This document shows positions 17,222 through 26,339 of a stretch of 64,000 bases of DNA, piece after piece. Within the stretch, counting starts at the first letter, position 1. Each line of letters begins with the position of its first letter. A model generated the notes under the pieces. It did no database searches. It was not told the DNA's origin and was given only the letters and a program-made list of their open reading frames with translations. The DNA comes from Deferribacteraceae bacterium UBA6793 (lineage in GTDB: Bacteria > Chrysiogenota > Deferribacteres > Deferribacterales > Geovibrionaceae), in NCBI GenBank assembly GCA_002452405.1, contig DKFP01000007.1, forward strand, positions 1 through 64,000, read 5' to 3'. A program made the translations under genes and the position numbers.

Positions 17222-18078
17222 ATACTTATCCGAACAATAATGATGAAATTGATTTGAGAGAGATTGCTCTGGTTGTGTGGAAAAGAAAATTCTGGATTAT
17301 GGGCTTTGTTTTTATAGTGTGCGCAGTCACAGTATTTGTGGTTCTGAGAATGGACAACATATATGAGTCAAGAGCTGTACTGAGACCTTCACAGAATAAT
17401 GCAAGTCAGATGTCTTCTGCGATTTCCAATCTGGGGGGGCTTGCAAGTCTTGCCGGAATTAATATCAGCAACAGCGGGAATGTTTCACCTTATAACGCTA
17501 TGAATGCAATAGCTCATGACTCTGATTTTATCTATTCTTTTGTAATCAAGAATAAATTTGAATCAAAGATTATAGATGATTTTGAAAGAATATCTTCTGA
17601 TGATAAATATAAAGAAAATCCAAAATTCTTCATTGTTAGGTCTTTTGAAGACAATTTTAGCTTTTCGGAAGATTCAAAAACTGGATTGATGACTCTTTCT
17701 TTTCAAAACAAGGACAGAGAGTTCGCTAAAAAAGCTGTGGATATGCTTTTAAAGGAAACCAGCTTAATGTATCAAACCATTGATATGAAAAACATTGATG
17801 AAAGAATTAATAAATATAAGCATGAAATAGACAAAACATCAGATATAGCTCTTAAGAATAAAATTGCAGAGGTTGTTGCAGGGCTGATTCAGAGTAAGGT
17901 TCTCTCTCAGGCTCAAGAATTCTATGGTTTTGATGTCCTTGTTAAGCCTTCTGTTTCGGATGAATTAGATAAAATAAAACCCAGAAGAAGTCTGATAGTT
18001 ATATTAAGTGTCTTCATTAGCTGCTTTATGGCGATCTTTTTTACCCTTGCGATGGAATCATTCAACAAAGAAAAATAG
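17206..18078 (+). CDS. Wzz-type polysaccharide chain-length regulator
   Basis: A 290-residue inner-membrane protein with the Wzz/PCP topology. A cytoplasmic N-terminus (EIDLREIALVVWKRKFWI) leads into a first membrane helix (about residues 30-48). A periplasmic helical domain of about 200 residues follows, then the proline-containing KPRRS motif and a second helix near residue 260. There is no C-terminal tyrosine kinase domain, so it is the PCP-1/PCP-3 type and not Wzc. It sets polymer length together with the Wzy polymerase encoded at 21.4 kb. An AGGAACCGG stretch precedes the chosen ATG at 17206; a second ATG at 17218 is also possible. Confidence 0.88.
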   Translation: MAAEMNTYPNNNDEIDLREIALVVWKRKFWIMGFVFIVCAVTVFVVLRMDNIYESRAVLRPSQNNASQMSSAISNLGGLASLAGINISNSGNVSPYNAMNAIAHDSDFIYSFVIKNKFESKIIDDFERISSDDKYKENPKFFIVRSFEDNFSFSEDSKTGLMTLSFQNKDREFAKKAVDMLLKETSLMYQTIDMKNIDERINKYKHEIDKTSDIALKNKIAEVVAGLIQSKVLSQAQEFYGFDVLVKPSVSDELDKIKPRRSLIVILSVFISCFMAIFFTLAMESFNKEK

Positions 18079-18110
18079 CAGTAGTGTAGATACATTAGAG
18101 AGGTTACCTT

Positions 18111-19541
18111 TTGTTTAGAAAGATTTGGAATTCCCCAATTTTTATGACCTGGGGGAATCTGACTGCGAAATCATCAAATCTGGTGGTTTTGATTCCTATA
18201 GTATTGCGTACATTTTCAAAAGAAGATGTGGTGATCTGGTATCTTTACTTCACAGTAGTTTCTCTACAGCTTTTAATAGATTTCGGGTTTCTTCCCACTT
18301 TTTCCCGCTTATTTTCATACGCTTATAGCGGATTAAATATCAACCAGATAAAAGATATCAGAAACAACAAGATTGCTGACGGTATTGTTAATCGTGAAAG
18401 TATAGATAGATTATATTTTGCAACGAGGACCGTATATCTTTGGTTGGCCATAGTTTCCTGCTTGTTGGCTGTTTCATTTGGCAGCTACATGGTTTACGAA
18501 CCGATGAACCGTTCGACACATCCAACGAGTGCATGGGGTGGCTGGTTGGCAGTCATTATTATTGCATCGTTCAATCTTTATGCGAACAGTCTTGTCGCTT
18601 TTCTTCAAGGGATAAATAGGATAGCTCTGGTACAGCGTTGGCAGATGGTAACGTCCTTTTTGGCCGTTGTATCTTCTGCTTGTACAGTATATCTGACTCA
18701 CTCACTTTGTTTCGGAATACTGGCATACTATATTTGGCAGATTATTAACTATTTTATAAATATGTATCTTCTGAAAAAGGAATACACCTTTGGTCATTCA
18801 GTTTCAGATTCGAATGAGGTCAGAGATATTGTTTATAATATAATCTGGCCGACAGCTTGGAGAAGTGGTTTTGGCGTTATGATGTCTATGGGATTGATAC
18901 AGCTTAGCGGAATGGTTGTTGCAAAAATTGAAACAGCAGCACAGGCCGCAAGCTACATGCTTGCATTGCAGATAGTCAGAACCGCCAGCAGTTTTTCGCA
19001 GGCTCCATTCTACTCCAGATTACCATATTACACACAGCTTTATTCTCAGAACTTAATAAAAGAGCTTATTGCAAACTCAATGGAAGGGATGAAAAAATCG
19101 TATTATGTTTTCATTTTTTTCTTTTTTTCCATCGGAATTTTAGCTCAGCCTTTACTTTCAATACTTGGCTCAAAGAGTGATTTTGTTTCACTAGATTTGT
19201 GGGTCTTGATTTGTTTTGGATTTTTGGTTGAAAGATTTGGAGCAATGTATCTGCAACTATATACACTCACAAACGTTATTATATGGCATATAGCTAATGG
19301 AATTACTGGCTTGCTGATGATCATATTCTCTTTTGTTCTTCAAAATACTATAGGGATTTATGCTTTCCCCGTATCAATGTTGGCATCATATCTGGTCTTT
19401 TTTGCACCTTATGTGATTAGAAAGACATACAAGGAGTTTAATATCAGTTTTATTAAAAATGAATCTGGCACATTTTTGCAGGCAGTACTTATTTTCTGCA
19501 TTGTATCATCAATCATGTTTATTGTTCAAAGGTGGCTTTGA
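18111..19541 (+). CDS. Wzx-like polysaccharide flippase
   Basis: A 476-residue integral membrane protein with about 12-14 predicted hydrophobic helices and the N-terminal pattern of polysaccharide transporters (WGNLTAKSSNLVVLIPIVLR). It is AT-rich and diverged, as Wzx proteins usually are. Its role would be to flip the undecaprenyl-linked repeat unit across the inner membrane. It starts at a TTG (18111) after an AGAGAGG ribosome site. No other start gives the full first helix. It ends at the A shared with the next ATG. Placement between wzz and glycosyltransferase genes is typical. Confidence 0.8.
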   Translation: MFRKIWNSPIFMTWGNLTAKSSNLVVLIPIVLRTFSKEDVVIWYLYFTVVSLQLLIDFGFLPTFSRLFSYAYSGLNINQIKDIRNNKIADGIVNRESIDRLYFATRTVYLWLAIVSCLLAVSFGSYMVYEPMNRSTHPTSAWGGWLAVIIIASFNLYANSLVAFLQGINRIALVQRWQMVTSFLAVVSSACTVYLTHSLCFGILAYYIWQIINYFINMYLLKKEYTFGHSVSDSNEVRDIVYNIIWPTAWRSGFGVMMSMGLIQLSGMVVAKIETAAQAASYMLALQIVRTASSFSQAPFYSRLPYYTQLYSQNLIKELIANSMEGMKKSYYVFIFFFFSIGILAQPLLSILGSKSDFVSLDLWVLICFGFLVERFGAMYLQLYTLTNVIIWHIANGITGLLMIIFSFVLQNTIGIYAFPVSMLASYLVFFAPYVIRKTYKEFNISFIKNESGTFLQAVLIFCIVSSIMFIVQRWL

Positions 19542-20380
19542 TGAACTTTTATTATTCTCTTAGATACTCTTTAGGAAGAGGAAAGAAAAAACTCATAGAG
19601 TTATACGACAATATTGCGTGGAGATTCGGGTTAGGTGAAGAAATAAAACAGAGCAAAGCTAAGTTAGAGGGCTTAAAAGACAAATTTAAAGGTCATCGCT
19701 GCTTCATTGTTGGCAACGGACCAAGCCTTAACTCAATGAACCTTAATCTCATGAAAAATGATTATGTTTTTGTGAGCAACTCTTTTTATCTTAAATTTGA
19801 AGAGATTGAATTTAAACCAGCATTTTTTACAGTTGAGGATCACCTTGTTGCAGAAGATAATAAGTTTGAGATCGAGGCTATAAGAGGTGTTACAAAGTTC
19901 TATCCAATTGATTTGCGACAGACACTTAAATTTGATGTAGATACGATTTATGTAAATTTTCCAAGAGCTTATGTTAATCCTAAATCAGTTTCTTTCCCTT
20001 TCTTTAGTACATATGCGCTTGACAAAGTTTTTTGGGGCGGAACAGTTCTTTACATGAGTATTCAATTGGCTGCTTTTATGGGTTTTGATGAAATAATACT
20101 TATTGGAGTCGATCTTACATATTCCATTCCTGATGATGTTATGCAAAAGGGCTCAGTGCTTACATCGTGTTCTGATGATGTGAACCATTTTGATAAAAGG
20201 TATTTTGGTACAGGTAAAAGATGGCACCTTCCTGAAACAGATCGTATGCAAAAAGCATTTTCGACTGCATACTTAAATCTTAAAAAGAATAAAGTCAGAC
20301 TGGTAAATGCAACTCTTGGAGGTAATCTGAAAGATATACCCAGAGTTGATTTCCTGGAATTATTTGATACAGGTGTTTAG
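19541..20380 (+). CDS. GNGPSL-motif protein, DUF115/GT42-like putative glycosyltransferase
   Basis: A 279-residue cytoplasmic protein. A basic amphipathic N-terminus (to about residue 45) is followed by the motif CFIVGNGPSLNSMN and a VFVSNSFYL strand. Later come a WGGTVLYMSIQLAAFMGFDE segment and then ILIGVDLTYS. This order (GNGPSL loop, 'N-x-FYL', then a glycine-started helix leading to 'xxIxLxGxDxxY') is shared by DUF115/MptE-like proteins and by GT42 sialyltransferases. Transfer of a sugar to the repeat unit is the likely role; the donor is unknown. I chose the ATG at 19541, with AAAGGTGG 6 bases upstream, over a GTG at 19532. Confidence 0.65.
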   Translation: MNFYYSLRYSLGRGKKKLIELYDNIAWRFGLGEEIKQSKAKLEGLKDKFKGHRCFIVGNGPSLNSMNLNLMKNDYVFVSNSFYLKFEEIEFKPAFFTVEDHLVAEDNKFEIEAIRGVTKFYPIDLRQTLKFDVDTIYVNFPRAYVNPKSVSFPFFSTYALDKVFWGGTVLYMSIQLAAFMGFDEIILIGVDLTYSIPDDVMQKGSVLTSCSDDVNHFDKRYFGTGKRWHLPETDRMQKAFSTAYLNLKKNKVRLVNATLGGNLKDIPRVDFLELFDTGV

Positions 20381-21478
20381 ATGAAAACCATCATAATTTT
20401 ATCAGAAATAGATTGGAGTTATTTGTGGCAAAGACATCAGATTTTTGCGTGTCTATATTCCGAAGCCGGGTACAGAACTTATTACGTTAACAGACTTGGA
20501 ATGCGATATCCTAGATTGAATGAAATAGGATATGTTTTTAAGAGGTTGTTATCTTCATTCAGAAGTTCATCTGCCAATTCTGCTGATACCAGCGTTAATA
20601 TATTAAACCCAATATTTCTTCCCGGTAACGGTTGCTTTGTAAGGTTTATAAACAGATTTTTTTTTATTCCGCTTTTTAAATTGAAGATTAAAGTATGCGG
20701 TGAACTGATTTTTCATGTCTACCAGCCTACGTCAACGACTCTGGACATATTAGATAGTTTTAGCGAAAAGAAAGTTATATATGACTGTGTTCAAAACTTT
20801 GAAAAGCACCCTGGTCGAACAGATAAAACCTTATATTATGAAAGCAGGCTTATAAAGGAGTCGGATATAATGATAACTGACTCCTTTTATTTGTATGAAA
20901 AGCATAGCAAAGCAAGGCAGAATATTATCAAGGTATCACCAGGTGTGGACTATGAACATTTTAGCAGAACTTTCAGAGGCAGTGAGGCAGAGACTGCTAC
21001 TAACATATTGTACTACGGTCATGTAAGGGATGATTTGGATTTTGAGATTATCAACTCTATTGCTGAGATGATTAATGTTAAGCTGACGATTGTTGGAACG
21101 ATAGCGGAATCATCTGTCAAAAAATTGTCTAATAGAATTAATATTGTTGCGCAGCAACCGTATTCAATGCTTCCTGAGTTTATAAGAGAAGCTGATGTTT
21201 TGTTATTGCCATATGTGATAAATGATTTTACCAAAGCAATTATTCCGGCAAAATTTTTCGAATGTCTGGCGACTGGCAAACCAATAATATCTACACCTTT
21301 GCCAGATATAGAAAAGCTGAAAGATATCATAAATATAGTTTATACTAAAGATGACGCTAAATCTGTCATAGAGAGCATTCCAAAATTTGAATCAGAAGAT
21401 AAAAGGTTATTAAGACAAAAAATTGCATCTGAAAATAGTTGGAGAAGCAGATTTGAAAGTTTCCATAGAGAGTTTTAG
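20381..21478 (+). CDS. Family 1/4-type glycosyltransferase (GT-B fold)
   Basis: A 365-residue cytoplasmic or peripheral glycosyltransferase. The N-terminal half carries IDWSYLWQRHQIFACLYSEA, a form seen in GT4 enzymes of exopolysaccharide loci, and the middle has ITDSFYLYEKHSK, then VSPGVDYEHF. The C-terminal half shows YYGHVRDDLDFE, 'LLPYV', and PAKFFECLATGKPIISTPLP, the classical E-x7-E-type donor-binding region with the first glutamate of the pair at FFECLA. It would add a sugar to the undecaprenyl-linked intermediate. It begins directly after the previous stop and its end overlaps the polymerase gene. Confidence 0.85.
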   Translation: MKTIIILSEIDWSYLWQRHQIFACLYSEAGYRTYYVNRLGMRYPRLNEIGYVFKRLLSSFRSSSANSADTSVNILNPIFLPGNGCFVRFINRFFFIPLFKLKIKVCGELIFHVYQPTSTTLDILDSFSEKKVIYDCVQNFEKHPGRTDKTLYYESRLIKESDIMITDSFYLYEKHSKARQNIIKVSPGVDYEHFSRTFRGSEAETATNILYYGHVRDDLDFEIINSIAEMINVKLTIVGTIAESSVKKLSNRINIVAQQPYSMLPEFIREADVLLLPYVINDFTKAIIPAKFFECLATGKPIISTPLPDIEKLKDIINIVYTKDDAKSVIESIPKFESEDKRLLRQKIASENSWRSRFESFHREF

Positions 21479-22622
21479 CATAATACTAATTACAGTAATG
21501 TTTCTGGTATTTAAGAGTTGGGATGTTGTCTTTATCCTTTCTTTTATACCTTTACTTGCCTTTTTTCGTCATTTTAAATTAGTTCTCAAAAGAAATGATT
21601 TGATATACATAGCTATTTGTCTGATTTTTTTTAATACTGCAATGATCCATTATGATATTAAAGAGTTTATTAGAAATGGGTTTATCTTTATATTTGCGTT
21701 GTATTTTTATTTCGAAGCAAAATATTTTTCTTTTAGAGATATTGAAAGGGTAACAAAGGCCATTATATGTGTTCTTGTATTATATGTCGCAGTTTTGATA
21801 ATTTATAACTTTTATGAGTATAATCAGATATTGGCTCATCAAAGACGTTATGTTTTGCACGAGTTTGTAATTTTTGGTGAACCATATCCCGAGACGTATG
21901 GTGTTACAAACCTGGTTCTTTATATAAACTTAATTACGGCTCTTTGTGTTATTCTTTATATAAAGTCGGATAGTTATTTTTACTTATTACTTGCTTTAAT
22001 AACAAACATTTCCATAGTAATTACGCAGGGTAAATCTCAGGCGCTTTTTTTGTTATTAATTATAGTGATTGTTATTTTGAAAATGACATATAGTCTCAAT
22101 AGGCTCAATAGAATTATTGTGATGACAACGTTTATCGTTGTTTCTTCTACGTGCATTTTCGTTTCAGTAAAATCTGGAGTATTTACCAATACGGATGTTA
22201 GAGCAATACGATACGACACAAGTAGCCTGGGAAGACTATACTATAATGCATTAGGCATTGAGCATCTTATGCAAAAACCTTTTGGTAATTATCTACTTTA
22301 TACTGATAATAGATTTGCACTTAACAAATTGGATCCTAGAAAATCTGAGAATAGAAACTACCACAATACATTTTTGGAGTTGTTCAACAGATTTGGTGTC
22401 CAATTTGGTATATATCTTGGAGTAATACTTTTGTTTTTCTTTTCAATGTTCTTTTCACTTAGTAGTTATAACAATAAGCTTATATCTGCAGTATTGTTTC
22501 TTTTTATATTTCAAAATTTTAATATAGAGAGTGTTTTTACCGAAAAAGTGATCCTGTTTTCTTTCTTTTTTATGACTGGACTGCTTTTTAAACAATATGA
22601 GCTAAACAGAAGGGGGCTCTGA
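21453..22622 (+). CDS. O-antigen polymerase/ligase-like membrane protein (Wzy)
   Basis: An integral membrane protein of about 389 residues with 10 or more hydrophobic segments. A large extracytoplasmic loop near residues 260-320 contains the O-antigen ligase/polymerase signature ('SENRNYHNTFLELFNRFGVQ'). It would polymerise repeat units in the periplasm. The frame is open from 21423, but a TTG at 21453 has a GGAGAAG site 6 bases ahead and starts just before the first helix, so I use it. This overlaps the preceding glycosyltransferase gene by 26 bases. The gene is very AT-rich, usual for wzy. Confidence 0.8.
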   Translation: MKVSIESFSIILITVMFLVFKSWDVVFILSFIPLLAFFRHFKLVLKRNDLIYIAICLIFFNTAMIHYDIKEFIRNGFIFIFALYFYFEAKYFSFRDIERVTKAIICVLVLYVAVLIIYNFYEYNQILAHQRRYVLHEFVIFGEPYPETYGVTNLVLYINLITALCVILYIKSDSYFYLLLALITNISIVITQGKSQALFLLLIIVIVILKMTYSLNRLNRIIVMTTFIVVSSTCIFVSVKSGVFTNTDVRAIRYDTSSLGRLYYNALGIEHLMQKPFGNYLLYTDNRFALNKLDPRKSENRNYHNTFLELFNRFGVQFGIYLGVILLFFFSMFFSLSSYNNKLISAVLFLFIFQNFNIESVFTEKVILFSFFFMTGLLFKQYELNRRGL

Positions 22623-24130
22623 TGATTATTGATAAAATACCAAATAACAGACAAAGAATATGTTTAATCGGAAGCGGGATTGCCGGTGGATCCCTTGCTG
22701 TTAAACTGGCAGAAAAGGGAATCGGTTTCACTCTGGTTGAGGCCGGCGGTTTAAACGGCAGCAGTGACAGCGTAGGCTACGAAAATGTTGGGAGACAGTT
22801 TGGTCTAAGGAGTACGACATCAATTCAGCTCGGAGGAACCAGCAACCTCTGGCATGGAGTTCTTTCTCCGTTGGACGAAATAGATTTTCAGGAGCGAGAG
22901 TGGATACCTAATAGCGGGTGGCCTGTAACTTTGGACGACCTTAGAGCCTATTATGCTGAAGCAGCAGAAATGCTTAATGTCAGAGATTACGCATATTTTG
23001 ATACAGAAGGACTTTCAGAAGACCTTAAGGCAAAGCTTGATGATATGAAGTTTAACAGAGGTGTTTTGAAAAACAAAATGTTCCAGCAGCCATTGCCGGA
23101 AGTTAATTTCAAAGATAAGATAATCCCTCTGGTTGAAAAGTCTGATAAATATCACGCCATTCTTAACACTACTGCACTCAAACTAAATCTTGATTCCAAC
23201 TGGAAAATAATATCGCTTACTGTTGGATTTGCCGATGGGTCAACTGGACTTATTGAAGCTGATGTTTTCATTGTTTCAGCCGGAGCTCTGGAAACCCCAA
23301 GGTTGCTGCTTAACTCAGGCATTGATAATAAGAATATTGGTAAATATCTGATGGACCATCCTATGGGGAACCTCTGTCAGGTTCAGTTCAGACACAGGCA
23401 GAAAGCACATATTTATTCTGCAATGAGATATATTTCAGATATTGCAATCAAGACTGGACTTGAACTTACTCCGGAAAAGCAGAAAGAGATGGGATTTCCA
23501 AACCATACATTTTACATGCGCCCTTCTTTTAAAAAAGGAGTAAACAACGAAACAGAGAAGATAAAGCTCTCGCTCCTTGCGTTTAAAGACGGAGGTTTAA
23601 CAGCTGCAGATGTTTGGAGGGTCATGACCAATCTTAACGTAATTTATCAGATTGTAACCTATAAGCTTTCTCTTGATACTACATATAAATACGCTGACCT
23701 GTTTTTTGTTACAGAGCAGATACCTTCTGAAAACAGTTTTGTTGGCTTGTCTGATAAAAAAGATAAGTGGGGTTTCCCTATTTCAAGAGTAAACTGGCAG
23801 GTTAGCTCTCATGATATAGAAGTTATGGAAAAATGGTATACACTCTTGAAAGAACAGGCTCTGGGCGAGGATGACTACATTTTCACCCATGAGTTTAAAG
23901 ATATAAACTGGAATAAATTTTTTACTTCAGCAGCACATCATGTCGGCACGGCAAGAATGGCGCATAGTGCGGATAAGGGAGTTGTGGATAAATATCTTAA
24001 AGTCTTTGGTACTGAAAACCTTTATGTGTGTGATGGCTCCATATTCACTACGTCGGGCAATGTTAATAATGGATTCACAATATCAGCCTTTGCGTGCAGA
24101 CTGGCTGAGCATATCCGGAGAATGCAATGA
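22622..24130 (+). CDS. GMC-family FAD oxidoreductase
   Basis: A 502-residue flavoprotein. The N-terminus has the FAD-binding ICLIGSGIAGGSLAVKLAEK motif, then SIQLGGTSNLWHGV, a GMC-type sequence. The C-terminal domain carries the active-site pair in 'AAHHVGTARMA' and the closing 'LYVCDGSIFTTSGNVNNGFT' segment. GMC enzymes oxidise alcohols and sugars. In polysaccharide loci this kind sits beside an SDR gene and probably acts on a lipid- or nucleotide-linked sugar, but the substrate cannot be read from sequence. It overlaps wzy by one base and the SDR gene by four, so the pair is translationally coupled. Confidence 0.88.
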   Translation: MIIDKIPNNRQRICLIGSGIAGGSLAVKLAEKGIGFTLVEAGGLNGSSDSVGYENVGRQFGLRSTTSIQLGGTSNLWHGVLSPLDEIDFQEREWIPNSGWPVTLDDLRAYYAEAAEMLNVRDYAYFDTEGLSEDLKAKLDDMKFNRGVLKNKMFQQPLPEVNFKDKIIPLVEKSDKYHAILNTTALKLNLDSNWKIISLTVGFADGSTGLIEADVFIVSAGALETPRLLLNSGIDNKNIGKYLMDHPMGNLCQVQFRHRQKAHIYSAMRYISDIAIKTGLELTPEKQKEMGFPNHTFYMRPSFKKGVNNETEKIKLSLLAFKDGGLTAADVWRVMTNLNVIYQIVTYKLSLDTTYKYADLFFVTEQIPSENSFVGLSDKKDKWGFPISRVNWQVSSHDIEVMEKWYTLLKEQALGEDDYIFTHEFKDINWNKFFTSAAHHVGTARMAHSADKGVVDKYLKVFGTENLYVCDGSIFTTSGNVNNGFTISAFACRLAEHIRRMQ

Positions 24131-25170
24131 AAGTAGTAGTACTTGGCGGTAGCGGCTTTATAGGGAAAAGATTCGGAGCACTTTATTCCGAAAAATTTGA
24201 TGAAGTTATCTTGTCTGATAGTAAATCAACTCAATTAAATGATTTTGCATCCATCAAGCGGTTGACTAATGGTGCAGACGTTCTTGTGCATGCAGCTTTT
24301 GATCATGGCTATCAATTCAATATCGAGGGTATGAAAAACGTCATAAAAGCTTGCAAAGCCAATGGAATAAAGAAACTGGTTTATTTGAGTACAGTTTCAG
24401 TTTTTGATCCCGGGCTGAGTGGATCTTTGAATGAGAATTGCCCTTGGTCTAAGCTGAGAGATCCTTACACAGCAGAAAAAATCAAGGTTGAGTTGAAGCT
24501 TAGAAAAAACCTGCCCAATGACCTTTCTGTAGTCATATTGTATCCAACAATTGTTTACGGATTGGGAGGGAATTGGACCACATTTGCACTTAATGCTTGT
24601 GTCGGAAGGGAAATATCTCTTCCCCTTGAAGGTAATGGACTTTGCAATGCTGTTTATGTGGACGACGTTGCTCAGGCTATATATAAAAGCTGTGTGGCAA
24701 CGGAACGCAACATCAATGTCTTAATATCGGCTTCGGAACCTATTACATGGAAAGAATTTTATGAAGGACATCTGACTTTTCTAAACTCTCTTTCCGGCAA
24801 AAACATAAAGTGTACATTTTCTGGTTCCAATACCAACGGATTTCATGTCAAGCCTTTGCATAATATCCTCATGAAACTATTGTTCAAAACAACCCTAGGC
24901 GGTATTGTCCTTCCTATGCTGATAATGTTGAAAAAATTAAGAGCAAAGCAGTATACACTTGTTAAAAATGATTTCGAAATTTTGAATTTTCTTGATTCAA
25001 CAGACAGACACAGGGTCACCCATCCTCTTGGCATTACAAGAACCGTACACATTAGTAAGTTTAATGCAGATATATCTGAAGCTGCTAAATTATTAAGTTT
25101 TAGGCCGGAATATGATTTCAAAGAGGGGATTGATGCAATGACAGGAAGTTATAGGAGAGAGAATAAGTGA
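24127..25170 (+). CDS. NAD-dependent sugar epimerase/dehydratase-like SDR
   Basis: A 347-residue extended SDR. It has the GGSGFIGKRF nucleotide loop at the start, LVYLSTVSVFDPG in the centre, DPYTAEKIKVE with the catalytic Tyr-Lys near residue 115, and YPTIVYGLGGN afterwards. The C-terminal 100 residues are less conserved and include a hydrophobic segment (LGGIVLPMLIMLKKL) that may associate with membrane. It overlaps both neighbours by four bases, tying it to the GMC oxidoreductase and to the next glycosyltransferase. It probably acts with the GMC protein on one sugar; the exact reaction is unknown. Confidence 0.82.
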   Translation: MKVVVLGGSGFIGKRFGALYSEKFDEVILSDSKSTQLNDFASIKRLTNGADVLVHAAFDHGYQFNIEGMKNVIKACKANGIKKLVYLSTVSVFDPGLSGSLNENCPWSKLRDPYTAEKIKVELKLRKNLPNDLSVVILYPTIVYGLGGNWTTFALNACVGREISLPLEGNGLCNAVYVDDVAQAIYKSCVATERNINVLISASEPITWKEFYEGHLTFLNSLSGKNIKCTFSGSNTNGFHVKPLHNILMKLLFKTTLGGIVLPMLIMLKKLRAKQYTLVKNDFEILNFLDSTDRHRVTHPLGITRTVHISKFNADISEAAKLLSFRPEYDFKEGIDAMTGSYRRENK

Positions 25171-25985
25171 AATTTTCTGTTTTGATGTCAGTTTACTGCA
25201 GGGAAAAAGCTGATTTTCTGAGCAGGTCATTGGTTTCAATTTGGGACGACCAAACCATTAAACCGAATGAAATTGTGCTTGTTAAAGACGGACCACTCTC
25301 TGAAGAGCTGGATAAAACCATTGCCGACTGGCAGGATAAGCTCGGAGAGGTTTTGATAGTTGTTTCTCTGGTAAAAAATGTCGGTCTTGGCGATGCTCTT
25401 AATCAGGGAATACAGGTGTGTGCTAACGAACTGATAGCGAGAATGGATACTGATGATATAGCCCATCCGGAACGTTTTGAAAAGCAGATCGCAGTTTTTC
25501 AAACATGTGATGTGGATATATGTGGTAGTAACATTAATGAGTTTGAATCAGATGAAAATATTATTGTTTCATCTAGAAAAGTTCCGGAAAAACACTCTGA
25601 AATTGTCAAATATTTCAAAATGCGCAATGGGATCAATCACCCTGCTTCAATGTATAAAAAGTCTGCAGTGCTGAAGGCCGGAGGCTACAGACATATGCTG
25701 TGGTTCGAGGACTATTATCTCTGGGTACGAATGATCATGAACGGAGCAGTTTTTTATAATATTCAGGAACCATTAGTTAATATGCGGGCAGGCTATGCGC
25801 AGTTGGAGAGGCGAGGCGGCTTGAAATATGCATTAGCAGAGTTCTCTTTTATGAAAGAGTTAAAGAATATAGGCTTTTTGACATTAACTGAGTTTTACAG
25901 AAATGTAATCCAAAGATTCACAGCCAGACTGATGCAAAAACATTTTCTGAGGGCAATATACAAAGTCTTAAGAGCAAAATGGTAA
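25167..25985 (+). CDS. Family 2 glycosyltransferase, 3' end altered by an insertion sequence
   Basis: A GT-A-fold glycosyltransferase of 272 residues. It shows FSVLMSVYCREKADFLSRSL at the start, IVLVKDGP, and the metal-binding ARMDTDDIAHPER near residue 95. NGINHPASMYKKS and WFEDYYLWVRMI, typical of GT2 acceptors, follow near 165 and 185. GTG start overlaps the previous stop. The last tryptophan codon and the TAA (25983-25985) fall inside the left end of the IS element that begins at 25981. The native C-terminus has therefore been replaced by one or two codons, and some residues may be lost. The catalytic region is intact, so activity is likely retained. Confidence 0.88.
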   Translation: MKFSVLMSVYCREKADFLSRSLVSIWDDQTIKPNEIVLVKDGPLSEELDKTIADWQDKLGEVLIVVSLVKNVGLGDALNQGIQVCANELIARMDTDDIAHPERFEKQIAVFQTCDVDICGSNINEFESDENIIVSSRKVPEKHSEIVKYFKMRNGINHPASMYKKSAVLKAGGYRHMLWFEDYYLWVRMIMNGAVFYNIQEPLVNMRAGYAQLERRGGLKYALAEFSFMKELKNIGFLTLTEFYRNVIQRFTARLMQKHFLRAIYKVLRAKW

Positions 25986-26052
25986 TCCCCCCTAAAAAAG
26001 AAGTGATTTATAAGTAGAATCTTCTCGTTATACTATATGGAGGAGATTTTCC

Positions 26053-26319
26053 ATGAAGCAGTCAAGATTCAGCGATAGTCAGATTTTTAAGATTTTGAAA
26101 GAAGCCGAGAATGGGGTTCCAGTTCCACAAATATGCAGAGAATATGGCATCAGCAGTGCCACATTTTATAAATGGCGAGCTAAATACGGCGGAATGGATG
26201 TTTCCATGATGTCCCGCTTAAAAGAGCATGAGCAAGAGAACCAGAAATTAAAAAAGATGTATGCCTAAGCTCAGCTGAAAGCCGAAGTTCTGAAGGATGC
26301 ACTGGAAAAAAAGTTTTAA
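26053..26319 (+). pseudogene. IS3-family orfA (helix-turn-helix subunit) with premature stop
   Basis: The frame encodes a transposase HTH_8-type protein (FSDSQIFKILKEAENGVPVP, then QICREYGISSATFYKWRAKYGG) and stops at TAA 26266-26268 after 71 residues. The codon sits where related OrfA proteins carry glutamate, and the same frame continues for 16 more codons ([16 protein letters not shown]) to a second TAA at 26317-26319. A canonical A AAA AAG slippery heptamer lies at 26307-26313, where OrfA would shift -1 into OrfB. Because the new stop precedes it, OrfAB fusion cannot be made. Clear recent inactivation. Confidence 0.88.
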
Positions 26320-26339
26320 GGCCGTCTCAGCGCAAAGAG

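Noticed and set aside
24145..24154. GGCGGTAGCG, like the ops element used by RfaH in polysaccharide operons
   Set aside because: It lies inside the SDR gene, coding for its glycine-rich nucleotide loop, and not in a leader. No JUMPstart context is visible.
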